Assembly: GCA_017617115.1 (NCBI GenBank)
Contig: JAFZXA010000110.1
Location: 1 to 44,584, forward strand
Direction: 5' to 3'
Origin: Treponema sp.
Lineage (GTDB): Bacteria > Spirochaetota > Spirochaetia > Treponematales > Treponemataceae
DNA length: 44,584 bases
Under the pieces are notes generated by a model that searched no databases, was not told the origin of the DNA, and saw only the letters and a list, made by a program, of their open reading frames with translations. Below are positions 17,953-24,798 of the stretch, piece after piece. Numbering within the stretch: the first letter of the stretch is position 1; each line of letters starts with the position of its first letter. Both the position numbers and the translations under genes were made by a program.

Positions 17953-18501
17953 ATGTTTGAAGAAGTTGATGAAGGTCATTCGGAAGGTGAAGAAAAATTA
18001 GTTTTCCGCTACAACAGGGAAGAACGCTTAAAAAATGCACCTCAAATTGTACGTGATGCTTATGACGGCAAAATGAATCCTATCCGCGGGTTTAAGGTTC
18101 TTTGGGTAAATAAATCAAATCGATATATTCTTCTTTCTCTTGTAATTTTTATTGGCTTTGTGTGGGTTTTTACTGCAATAAGCGGTACCAGAAGTTATGC
18201 AAAAATCAATAATATTGCTTTTGAAATAAGCGCTTTTTCGTTCCAGGAAGAAGTTTATGTTACGCTCAAGGTTAACGACAAAAAAGCAGATGAAAAAAGT
18301 GCGCCTGTAAAAGTTGATGCCGAAGTTTTTTTTATAAATAATGATAATCAGATTGTAGATAAAAAAGAGCTTTCGTTAGTGTACCGCGACGGTGAAAAGA
18401 CTTTGGCGACAAAAACGGGTGATTATGATATAATCAGAGTAGATGCAATTATTGATGCAGCTAACAAACAAAAAGAAGTTACTGTTTCAGTAAAGCATTA
18501 A
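17953..18501 (+). CDS. Single-pass membrane protein, unknown function
   Basis: A 182-residue protein with a charged cytoplasmic N-terminus (about 57 residues, containing RYNREERLKNAPQIVRDAYD), one transmembrane segment at about residues 58-80 (YILLSLVIFIGFVWVFTAIS), and an extracytoplasmic beta-rich domain of about 100 residues ending in EVTVSVKH. I do not recognise the family. It starts 27 nt after the upstream lipoprotein gene and is 16 nt from the Nudix gene, so it is in the same operon. The ribosome site is weak (GGGCGGG about 12 nt upstream). It may partner the upstream lipoprotein, by position only. Confidence 0.75.
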   Translation: MFEEVDEGHSEGEEKLVFRYNREERLKNAPQIVRDAYDGKMNPIRGFKVLWVNKSNRYILLSLVIFIGFVWVFTAISGTRSYAKINNIAFEISAFSFQEEVYVTLKVNDKKADEKSAPVKVDAEVFFINNDNQIVDKKELSLVYRDGEKTLATKTGDYDIIRVDAIIDAANKQKEVTVSVKH

Positions 18502-18517
18502 AGTTGGGAGTAAACTG

Positions 18518-18928
18518 ATGAGCCGTTCAGTTGCGTGCATAGATTACAGAAATGGAAAAATCCTGATTGCAAAAAGAATTGCACGTGGTGAAATGGGCGA
18601 CAGATGGGAATTTCCAGGCGGCAAAATAGAAAAAGGTGAAGATTATACAGCTGCAATTAAACGCGAAATGAACGAAGAATTTGGCTGCAGTTGTAAGATT
18701 TTTGAAGAGCTTGCACAGGGAACTTTTGAACATAAAGGTAAAGCTTGTTCTGTTGTAGCCTTTAGAGTTCAGCTTGAAAATGATGGAATCTCAGTTCCAT
18801 TCAAACTCACAGAGCATACGCAGACTGCCTGGGTGGAGCCGGAAGAAATTAGAAGGCTGCCGTTTGTTGATTCAGACTTAAATATTTTTGACCAGATAAA
18901 AAAATCACTTGGTATTTCGGAGAAATAA
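18518..18928 (+). CDS. Nudix hydrolase, MutT-like
   Basis: A 136-residue cytosolic pyrophosphatase. The full Nudix box GX5EX7REUXEEXGU is present in GGKIEKGEDYTAAI followed by KREMNEEFG (about residues 33-55). The preceding DRWEFPGG is typical of MutT-type enzymes that remove 8-oxo-dGTP or 5-methyl-dCTP. Length is as expected for a minimal MutT. GGGAG lies 7 nt before ATG. The next gene begins 1 nt past its stop. The substrate is inferred from motif context only. Confidence 0.9.
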   Translation: MSRSVACIDYRNGKILIAKRIARGEMGDRWEFPGGKIEKGEDYTAAIKREMNEEFGCSCKIFEELAQGTFEHKGKACSVVAFRVQLENDGISVPFKLTEHTQTAWVEPEEIRRLPFVDSDLNIFDQIKKSLGISEK

Positions 18929-18929
18929 A

Positions 18930-19289
18930 TTGAAAAAGTTTTGGGTTTGTATTTTACTGATTTTTTGTACGCTTGTAATATCATCCTGTAAAAAAAATAA
19001 GGAAGAGGTAATTGAGTTTAATGAATTGCATCCTCTTTCGCTTGCCCCCGATGTTGAATGGGCGTTAATAACAGATCCTTATGCCGCATACCGTAGTGAT
19101 ATTGAATGGAATGCCGAAATTACAAGTCATTGCAGGCGAGGGGACATTCTTCAGGTTTATGCTAAATCAATAGATAAGCAGAAAACCGTGTGGTATAAAT
19201 TTGAAGATGGATGGCTTCCCGAAACTTGTCTTACAATTTATTCAAACAGATATAAAGCTCAAACTGCGGCAGAAAATCTTAAAGACTGA
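18930..19289 (+). CDS. Small lipoprotein with SH3-like fold, unknown function
   Basis: A lipoprotein of 119 residues from TTG 18930, chosen because GGAG (18919-18922) lies 7 nt upstream. The frame also opens at TTG 18909, but that lies inside the Nudix gene and would put charged residues before the signal. The signal core CILLIFCTLVIS is followed by lipobox ISSC. The mature part has the pattern of a bacterial SH3 domain: YAAYRSDIEWNAEITSHC, RRGDILQVYAKS, WYKFEDGWLPETCL. Such domains bind peptidoglycan or peptides. Operon position is between the Nudix and NeuB-like genes. Confidence 0.75.
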   Translation: MKKFWVCILLIFCTLVISSCKKNKEEVIEFNELHPLSLAPDVEWALITDPYAAYRSDIEWNAEITSHCRRGDILQVYAKSIDKQKTVWYKFEDGWLPETCLTIYSNRYKAQTAAENLKD

Positions 19290-19307
19290 TATTTGGCAGG
19301 TGAATAA

Positions 19308-20417
19308 ATGAGTCTTATAATTGCAGAAATTGGAACAGCACATGGCGGCAATATTAAAAAGGCATTTGAGCTTATTGATGCGGCAGCCAATAGCGGGGCA
19401 GATGTTATAAAGTTTCAGTGGGTTTATGCAGACGAAATACTTCACCCCAATACTGGTTATGTAGAGCTTCCGGGTGGACGCATTCGTTTGTATGACCGCT
19501 TTAAGCAGCTGGAATGTTCTCCCGATTTTTACCGCCAGATGATTGAATATGTTCACAGCGCTGGCTGTAAGTTCTGCTGCTCGCCGTTTGGTTTACGAAG
19601 TCTTGATGAGCTTATTGAATTAAAACCCGATTATGTAAAGATTGCTTCTCCTGAATTAAATCATTTTCCAATGTTAAAACGCCTTGCCGAACACAGAAAG
19701 CGTCTTGGAACGGCGGCTGTACCTGTAATTCTTTCGAGCGGCGTTAGTAAAATGACTGATATTGAAAAGGCTGTTGAAATTGTTGGAACAGAAAATGTTA
19801 GTCTTCTTCATTGCATAACAAGTTATCCCGCTCCTGAAAATGAATATAATTTAAAAGTAATTACTACGCTGCATGATAAATTTGGAATTGAATGTGGTGT
19901 TAGTGACCATAGTCTTGACCCTATTTTAGTTCCGTGCCTTTCTGTTGCGTGTGGTGGAACAGTTATAGAAAAACACATTTGTCTTAGCCGTAAAGATTCA
20001 GGACTTGACGACCCTGTAGCGCTGGAGCCTGAACAGTTTGCAACGATGGTTCATGTTGTGCACCAGACAGAAGCAACTTTCCGTCATTATGGAAATGAAG
20101 TTGGTTATGAGCGTGTTATTCAGCAGCTTAGTGAACAGTTTAGCCGCGAGCGTGTTCTGGAAGTCCTTGGCGACGGAATAAAGCGTCTTGCCCCGGCAGA
20201 AGAAGCAAACTACGGCCGTACCAATCGTTCGCTCCATTTTATGCACGACATGAAAGCAGGCGAAGTTATTAGTGAAAAAGATGTTGGCGTACTGCGAACC
20301 GAAAAAGTCCTGACCCCGGGTCTAACTCCGGATTGGCTGGATAAAGTTGTAGGGGCAAAGCTCTCGCGGGATGTTGAGGCTGGTGAAGGAATTATTCTGG
20401 ATGATATTGTAGTGTAA
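19308..20417 (+). CDS. NeuB/SpsE-like PEP-condensing synthase with C-terminal SAF domain
   Basis: A 369-residue TIM-barrel enzyme of the N-acetylneuraminate synthase family, which joins phosphoenolpyruvate to a hexose such as ManNAc to form a nonulosonic acid. Visible blocks are IAEIGTAHGGN, DVIKFQWVYADEI, KFCCSPFGLRSLDEL, DYVKIASPELNHFP, LSSGVSKMTDIEKAV, LLHCITSYPAPENEYNL, GVSDHSLD and GTVIEKHICL. The SAF (antifreeze-like) domain occupies about residues 300-369 with GRTNRSLHFMHDMKAG. AGGTGA precedes ATG. No CMP-sugar synthetase, epimerase or glycosyltransferase sits beside it, so pathway and product are uncertain. It is last in the operon, ahead of a strong palindrome. Confidence 0.85.
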   Translation: MSLIIAEIGTAHGGNIKKAFELIDAAANSGADVIKFQWVYADEILHPNTGYVELPGGRIRLYDRFKQLECSPDFYRQMIEYVHSAGCKFCCSPFGLRSLDELIELKPDYVKIASPELNHFPMLKRLAEHRKRLGTAAVPVILSSGVSKMTDIEKAVEIVGTENVSLLHCITSYPAPENEYNLKVITTLHDKFGIECGVSDHSLDPILVPCLSVACGGTVIEKHICLSRKDSGLDDPVALEPEQFATMVHVVHQTEATFRHYGNEVGYERVIQQLSEQFSRERVLEVLGDGIKRLAPAEEANYGRTNRSLHFMHDMKAGEVISEKDVGVLRTEKVLTPGLTPDWLDKVVGAKLSRDVEAGEGIILDDIVV

Positions 20418-20480
20418 TATTTTCTGCATGCGAGAGAGATTCCTCTTCGTCCATCTCTCTCGCGGGCAGAAAATATTACA
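20413..20480. repeat. Long near-perfect palindrome between convergent neuB-like gene and coaX
   Basis: TGTAATATTTTCTGC (20413-20427) pairs perfectly with 20466-20480, and CGAGAGAGAT (20431-20440) with ATCTCTCTCG (20453-20462). A 3-nt mismatch separates the two stems, and the loop is 12 nt. The left arm contains the TAA of the neuB-like gene, and coaX ends 3 nt past the right arm. No T-run follows, so it is a stabilising hairpin, a repeat unit, or a bidirectional non-canonical terminator. Confidence 0.85.
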
Positions 20481-20482
20481 CA

Positions 20483-21274
20483 TTATAAAAGCATCTCTGC
20501 AATTCTTTTCATTGCACATAGCGTCAAATCTTTATCAACTGCATCAAACGCATCTGTAATAGGCGACAGCATGCTGTTTAAGCCACCTGTTGCAATAACT
20601 TTTATATCTTCCAGTTTGCAACCGGTTTCCTTTACTAAATCTTCCTTCATTTGTTTTACAAGACCTTCTACAAGTCCTTTGTAACCAAGAACAATTCCGC
20701 TTTGAACGGCAACAACTGTGTTTTTTCCAAGACTTGTAGCAGGTATTTCAAGCGGAATTGCAGGAATCTGTGCAGTGTTTGCAAAAAGAGAATTGAATGC
20801 TGTTCGTATACCTGGTGCAATTGCAACTCCTGCTATGTTTGCATTGGCGTCAATTGCTGTAAATGAAAGGGCAGTTCCAAAGTCTGCAATAATGCAAGGA
20901 CATTTGTAGCGGCTCCAGACTTCAAGAGCATCGCAGTAAAGATCGGTACCAATTTCGTGAACAGCAGTTTCTGGTACATGAAGCGGCAGTTTTGAATAAA
21001 TATCGGGTCCAATAATTACAGGCTTTTTATTATTTATGTGCTGGCTTACAATTACAAAAGGTCCAATAAGAGCCGGAACTACAGAACTTAGGATTATTTT
21101 TTCTATTTTTGAAAAATCAATTTCGGCTTCGCGGAATAAAGGGCGCAAAAGTGAAAAGTATTCATCACCTGTGCGTTTTAAATCTGTAGAAATACGCCAT
21201 TCTTTTTTAAGTTCATCACCTTCAAAAACAGCGGCTTTAATATTTGTGTTTCCAATATCAAATGCAAGGAACAT
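20483..21274 (-). CDS. coaX: Type III pantothenate kinase
   Basis: CoaX phosphorylates pantothenate, the first step of coenzyme A synthesis, and differs from CoaA in being insensitive to CoA feedback. The 263-residue protein has the ASKHA-type phosphate motif FDIGNTNIKAAVF (residues 4-16), the HEIGTDLYCDALE block, the second phosphate motif IIADFGTALSFT, the GVAIAPGIRTA block and the adenosine-side VIATGGLNS. The GTDLYCDA block differs from the more common G-A/T-DR sequence, but neighbouring residues fit. GGAG is 6 nt before ATG. It is convergent with the neuB-like gene. Confidence 0.92.
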   Translation of the reverse strand: MFLAFDIGNTNIKAAVFEGDELKKEWRISTDLKRTGDEYFSLLRPLFREAEIDFSKIEKIILSSVVPALIGPFVIVSQHINNKKPVIIGPDIYSKLPLHVPETAVHEIGTDLYCDALEVWSRYKCPCIIADFGTALSFTAIDANANIAGVAIAPGIRTAFNSLFANTAQIPAIPLEIPATSLGKNTVVAVQSGIVLGYKGLVEGLVKQMKEDLVKETGCKLEDIKVIATGGLNSMLSPITDAFDAVDKDLTLCAMKRIAEMLL

Positions 21275-21356
21275 ACGGTTTCTCCATTGCTACAAAAAAT
21301 TATTTACGATATTATATATTATTGAAATAAAAAAAAATAGTAAGAAGGATCGAAAG

Positions 21357-22676
21357 ATGAAAAACATTCAGAATAAGTGGATCCGCGGTGCTATACCGGC
21401 TCTTCTTCTTCACTGCAGTATTGGTACTGTATACTGCTGGTCAATCTTCAGTCAGGAAATTGCTAACTACATCGGATTTTCAAAGGGTGCAGTTGAATGG
21501 GCATTCAGCTTTGCAATTTTCTTCTTGGGTATGTCAGCTGCTTTCTTGGGCGGCCTTGTAGAAAAGAATATCCATAAGTCTTCGCTTATTGCTGCAATTA
21601 CTTTTGCATGTGGTATGGCAGGAACAGGTTTCTTTATCTGGTACGGTGGAAAATGCTTGCAGGCAGGACAGCCTAGTGTTCTTGCTCTTGTTGGTATTTA
21701 CATCAGCTACGGCTTTATAATGGGTATTGGACTTGGAACAGGTTATCTTTCACCGGTTAAGACACTTATGCTCTGGTTTAAGGACAAAAAAGGTCTTGCA
21801 ACTGGTCTTGCTGTAGCAGGTTTTGGTGCCGCTAAAGCTATTGCTTCTCCAATCATGCAGGGAATGCTCGACAAAATGGGCGACACTGGTATTTACAAAA
21901 TGTTCTATATTCTTGCCGGTGTTTATTTTGTTATGATGATGATTGGTCACTTTATTCTTGCTAAACCGGAAGGATGGGTTGAACCACAGACTAAGTCAAA
22001 GAAAGAAGGAATTATTGCAACACTCAAAACAGAACCAATTGCTTCTTATATCGGTATCTGGCTTATGTTCTATATTAACATCACTTGTGGCCTTGCAATT
22101 ATCAGTCAGGAAAAAATGATTGTTAAGTGTGTTGGACTTGGTGCTTATGCAGGCTTGATTTCTACAATTTCTGCTTTGTTCAATGCCGGTGGACGTCTTG
22201 GGTTCTCTGCCTGGGCCGACAAAATGAAAGACCGCAACACTGTTTATAAAATGATTTTTGCACTTTCAATTGTTTCTACATTGATCGTTCTCTTTACTAA
22301 GGGAATTGCAAACGGTGCAGGTAACGTAGCACTTATCATCTTTGTACTTGCTTTGATTTTTATTGTAAACGCAGGCTACGGTGGTGGTTTCTCTAACGTT
22401 CCAACACTTCTTTCTGACCACTACGGTATGGGTAATATTTCTGCAATCCACGGAATTACACTTTCTGCCTGGGCATTTGCAGGACTTACCGGAAACCAGA
22501 TGGCTTCTTACATTGTAAACCACGTAGGTGAGTTTGTAGAAGTTTCCGGCGTAAAAGCAAACCCACAAGGCTACCAGACAGTTCTTATTGTAACAACTGT
22601 TTTGTATGCTGTGGCTATGTGTCTGAGTTTATTCCTTGTTAGACCTATGAAGAAGGTGCAGGAGCCAGCTGCTTGA
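21357..22676 (+). CDS. OFA-family major facilitator transporter (oxalate/formate antiporter-like)
   Basis: A 439-residue protein with about 12 hydrophobic segments. The start at ATG 21357 is supported by AAGGA 8 nt upstream; an upstream open frame to 21036 is antisense to coaX and is not coding. The first segment, LLLHCSIGTVYCWSIFS, is the typical OFA opening. The loop after it (SKGAVEWAFSFAIFFLG), GYLSPVKTLMLWF and WADKMKDRNTVYKM (the MFS loop between helices) also fit. The family includes OxlT, which exchanges oxalate for formate, but many members carry other monocarboxylates, so substrate is not assigned. The stop codon overlaps the -35 box of the rimP promoter. Confidence 0.87.
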   Translation: MKNIQNKWIRGAIPALLLHCSIGTVYCWSIFSQEIANYIGFSKGAVEWAFSFAIFFLGMSAAFLGGLVEKNIHKSSLIAAITFACGMAGTGFFIWYGGKCLQAGQPSVLALVGIYISYGFIMGIGLGTGYLSPVKTLMLWFKDKKGLATGLAVAGFGAAKAIASPIMQGMLDKMGDTGIYKMFYILAGVYFVMMMIGHFILAKPEGWVEPQTKSKKEGIIATLKTEPIASYIGIWLMFYINITCGLAIISQEKMIVKCVGLGAYAGLISTISALFNAGGRLGFSAWADKMKDRNTVYKMIFALSIVSTLIVLFTKGIANGAGNVALIIFVLALIFIVNAGYGGGFSNVPTLLSDHYGMGNISAIHGITLSAWAFAGLTGNQMASYIVNHVGEFVEVSGVKANPQGYQTVLIVTTVLYAVAMCLSLFLVRPMKKVQEPAA

Positions 22677-22701
22677 CACAATTTCAAAAAAACGATATTT
22701 T
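22673..22701 (+). promoter_or_regulatory. Promoter of the rimP-nusA-infB operon
   Basis: A perfect TTGACA (22673-22678), overlapping the stop codon of the transporter gene, is 17 nt from TATTTT (22696-22701). Expected transcription start is about 22707-22709, giving a leader of about 70 nt before rimP. Confidence 0.7.
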
Positions 22702-22730
22702 ATATTTAACATCTTTAATATAACTATTAA

Positions 22731-22764
22731 AAATGGATTCGGTGCTCCCGAGTCCATTTTTTTT
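22731..22764 (+). terminator. Intrinsic terminator in the leader of the nusA operon (possible attenuator)
   Basis: ATGGATTCGG (22733-22742 with flanking A-T pairs) folds onto CCGAGTCCAT (22748-22757) through 10 bp, one of them T-G, around a 5-nt loop. It is followed by eight T residues (22757-22764). It lies downstream of the TTGACA promoter and only 13 nt before the rimP ATG. Any transcript entering rimP from that promoter or from the transporter gene must cross it. Confidence 0.85.
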
Positions 22765-22777
22765 GGTGTGGAAGAAA

Positions 22778-23239
22778 ATGGATTATACACCTTACAATAA
22801 AATTAAGTATTATGCAGAATGTGCGCCGCTGGTAGAAGGCATGGGTTACAAGCTTGTTGACCTTAAAATTGTTCCGGCAAAAACTGTAACAAAGATTTCT
22901 GCAATAATTACAGGCACAGATCCAACACAAAATATCGGTGTAAATGACTGTGCAAAAGTTCACCGCGTACTTCTTACACGTCTTGAAGCACTTCTTGGAA
23001 CAGAAGAAACAACAATGGAACTTACAAGTCCTGGCATTGAACACAACCTTAAAAATGCCGCAGAGTTTTCGGTATTTACAGGCCGCGAGGTTCGTGTGTG
23101 GGACAAAACTGTAAATGACTGGGTCAGCGGAACAATAAAATCTGCAGACGATAAAAGCGTTGTTCTTGTTAAGGACGGCAAAGATAATAAAATAGCATTT
23201 GAAAATATAGCAAAAGCTAAATTTACATATAATAAATAG
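22778..23239 (+). CDS. rimP: Ribosome maturation factor RimP
   Basis: RimP helps assemble the 30S subunit. The 153-residue protein starts at ATG 22778, where GGAAG stands 4 nt upstream. An in-frame ATG at 22733 lies in the terminator stem and is rejected. It has the RimP N-terminal block with LVEGMGYKLVDLKI, the second-half motifs NIGVNDCAKVHRVL, the ELTSPGIEHNLKNAAEF block, matching the family's S-P-G-(I/L) signature, and a C-terminal Sm-like part (FTGREVRV...SGTIKSADD). It is first in the rimP-nusA-infB-rbfA-truB operon, which is the conserved order across many bacteria. Confidence 0.93.
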   Translation: MDYTPYNKIKYYAECAPLVEGMGYKLVDLKIVPAKTVTKISAIITGTDPTQNIGVNDCAKVHRVLLTRLEALLGTEETTMELTSPGIEHNLKNAAEFSVFTGREVRVWDKTVNDWVSGTIKSADDKSVVLVKDGKDNKIAFENIAKAKFTYNK

Positions 23240-23281
23240 AAAAGTGGCAGCCGCAACGGCAATAACCACGAGGAGATTTTT

Positions 23282-24790
23282 ATGTCAGAAATGGCAGAGG
23301 CAATTCGCCAGTTGATTCAGGAAAAAGGATATTCTGAGGATTCTGTAAAGCAGACAATAGAGAAGGCTCTTAAAGCTGCATATAAAAGAACTTACGGTAC
23401 AGATGAAAATGCAATCGTAAAGTTCGAAGATGATATGTCTGATGTTTATATTTATTCACGCAAGGTTGTTGTAGACGGAGTTTATGACCCTGTTCGCGAA
23501 TACGAGCTTGAAGATGCAAAAAAACTCAGTGAAGACCTTGAAGAAGGAGATGAAATTGACCTTCTTGAAGATCCAAAATCTTTTGACCGATCTGCTGTTT
23601 CTACAGGTAAACAGACAGCTCATCAGGGCTTGAACGAAACTTTCAAAGATTCACTTTACAACGAATATAAAGATAAGATTGGTGAAATTATCATCGGTTA
23701 TTATCAGCGTGAACGCAACGGTAACATTTATGTAGACTTGGGTAACGCAGGCCGCCTTGAAGGTGTGCTTCCTGTAAAATATCAGTCTAAGCTTGAATTC
23801 TACGAAAAGAATGACCGTATCAAGGCTCTCATCGTAGATATTAAAAAGACATCTACAGGCCTTCAGCTTATTCTTTCACGAAGCGATCCAAAACTTGTAA
23901 GTTCTATTCTTGAAAAAGAAGTTCCAGAAATTGCAGACGGTACAGTTGAAATTGTAAAAATCGTCCGCGATGCAGGCTACCGCACAAAGATTGCTGTTTC
24001 TACAAAGCGCGAAGAAGTAGACCCTGTTGGAGCTTGTGTTGGTCTTAAGGGTATTCGTATTCAGAATGTAATCCGCGAGCTTTTGAATGAAAAAATTGAT
24101 GTACTTCGCTGGGATCCTGATCCTGTTGAGTTTATTAAAAATGCTTTGTCACCTGCCCAGGTTGGCCGTGTTCTTATTACCGATGCAGATAAAAGACAAG
24201 CACTTGCAATTGTAGAAGAATCACAGTTCTCATTGGCAATCGGACGCCAGGGACAGAATGTTCGTCTTGCAAACCGCTTGTGCGACTGGAACATTGACGT
24301 TAAGACAATTGAACAGGCCGAAGAAATGGATCTTTCACAGTTCAGCACTGTTCAGAATGCTCATGCTCTGTTCAACGATGAAGAAGTTGAAGAATCATAC
24401 GACGAAATTACAACAGTTGCAGAGCTTCCTGGAGTTGACGCAGAAGTTGCAGAGCTTCTTAAGGCAAATGGAATCGAAGAGATTCAGGACTTTGTTGAAG
24501 CTTACGATGAAAATAGAATTAATATTGAAGGAGTTTCTAAAGAAGCTTTGGATACTATTAATGACCTTATTAATCAGAATGTTGAGTTTGTTGAAGAAGG
24601 TGCAGAAGAAACCGAAGCTCAACAAGAATCCAATGATGCTGCAGAAGAAGAAACAGAAGCACAGGAAGGAGAAGCCTCAGAAGAAGAGGAAGAATACTTC
24701 TGTCCTGAATGCGGGGCAAAAATTACACTTGATACAAAGGTTTGCCCTAACTGCGGTATAGAATTGGAATTTGCAGAGGACGAGGAATAG
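23282..24790 (+). CDS. nusA: Transcription termination/antitermination factor NusA with C-terminal zinc ribbon
   Basis: NusA binds RNA polymerase and controls pausing, termination and antitermination. The 502-residue protein has the N-terminal polymerase-binding domain (1-125), an S1 domain (about 135-200, with GRLEGVLPVKYQ), and tandem KH domains (about 200-345, with GACVGLKGIRIQNVIREL and AIGRQGQNVRLA). A helix-hairpin-helix-like segment (about 375-430) and a long acidic stretch follow. The last 31 residues carry CPEC (474-477) and CPNC (488-491), a zinc-ribbon tail not found in standard NusA. AGGAG lies 6 nt before ATG. It ends 8 nt before infB. Confidence 0.95.
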   Translation: MSEMAEAIRQLIQEKGYSEDSVKQTIEKALKAAYKRTYGTDENAIVKFEDDMSDVYIYSRKVVVDGVYDPVREYELEDAKKLSEDLEEGDEIDLLEDPKSFDRSAVSTGKQTAHQGLNETFKDSLYNEYKDKIGEIIIGYYQRERNGNIYVDLGNAGRLEGVLPVKYQSKLEFYEKNDRIKALIVDIKKTSTGLQLILSRSDPKLVSSILEKEVPEIADGTVEIVKIVRDAGYRTKIAVSTKREEVDPVGACVGLKGIRIQNVIRELLNEKIDVLRWDPDPVEFIKNALSPAQVGRVLITDADKRQALAIVEESQFSLAIGRQGQNVRLANRLCDWNIDVKTIEQAEEMDLSQFSTVQNAHALFNDEEVEESYDEITTVAELPGVDAEVAELLKANGIEEIQDFVEAYDENRINIEGVSKEALDTINDLINQNVEFVEEGAEETEAQQESNDAAEEETEAQEGEASEEEEEYFCPECGAKITLDTKVCPNCGIELEFAEDEE

Positions 24791-24798
24791 AATAATAT

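Noticed and set aside
21036..21356. N-terminal extension of the OFA transporter frame by 107 codons
   Set aside because: The extension runs antisense through coaX, is very basic, and the ATG at 21357 has a good ribosome site and gives the normal OFA start.
22733..22777. Earlier in-frame ATG for rimP
   Set aside because: It sits in the stem of an intrinsic terminator, and the extra residues (MDSVLPSPFF...) are not part of the RimP family; the ATG at 22778 has a ribosome site.
22727..23269. A 180-codon open frame on the - strand across rimP
   Set aside because: The protein is Cys/Phe/Ile-rich without a family pattern, has no ribosome site, and is antisense to a well-supported rimP.
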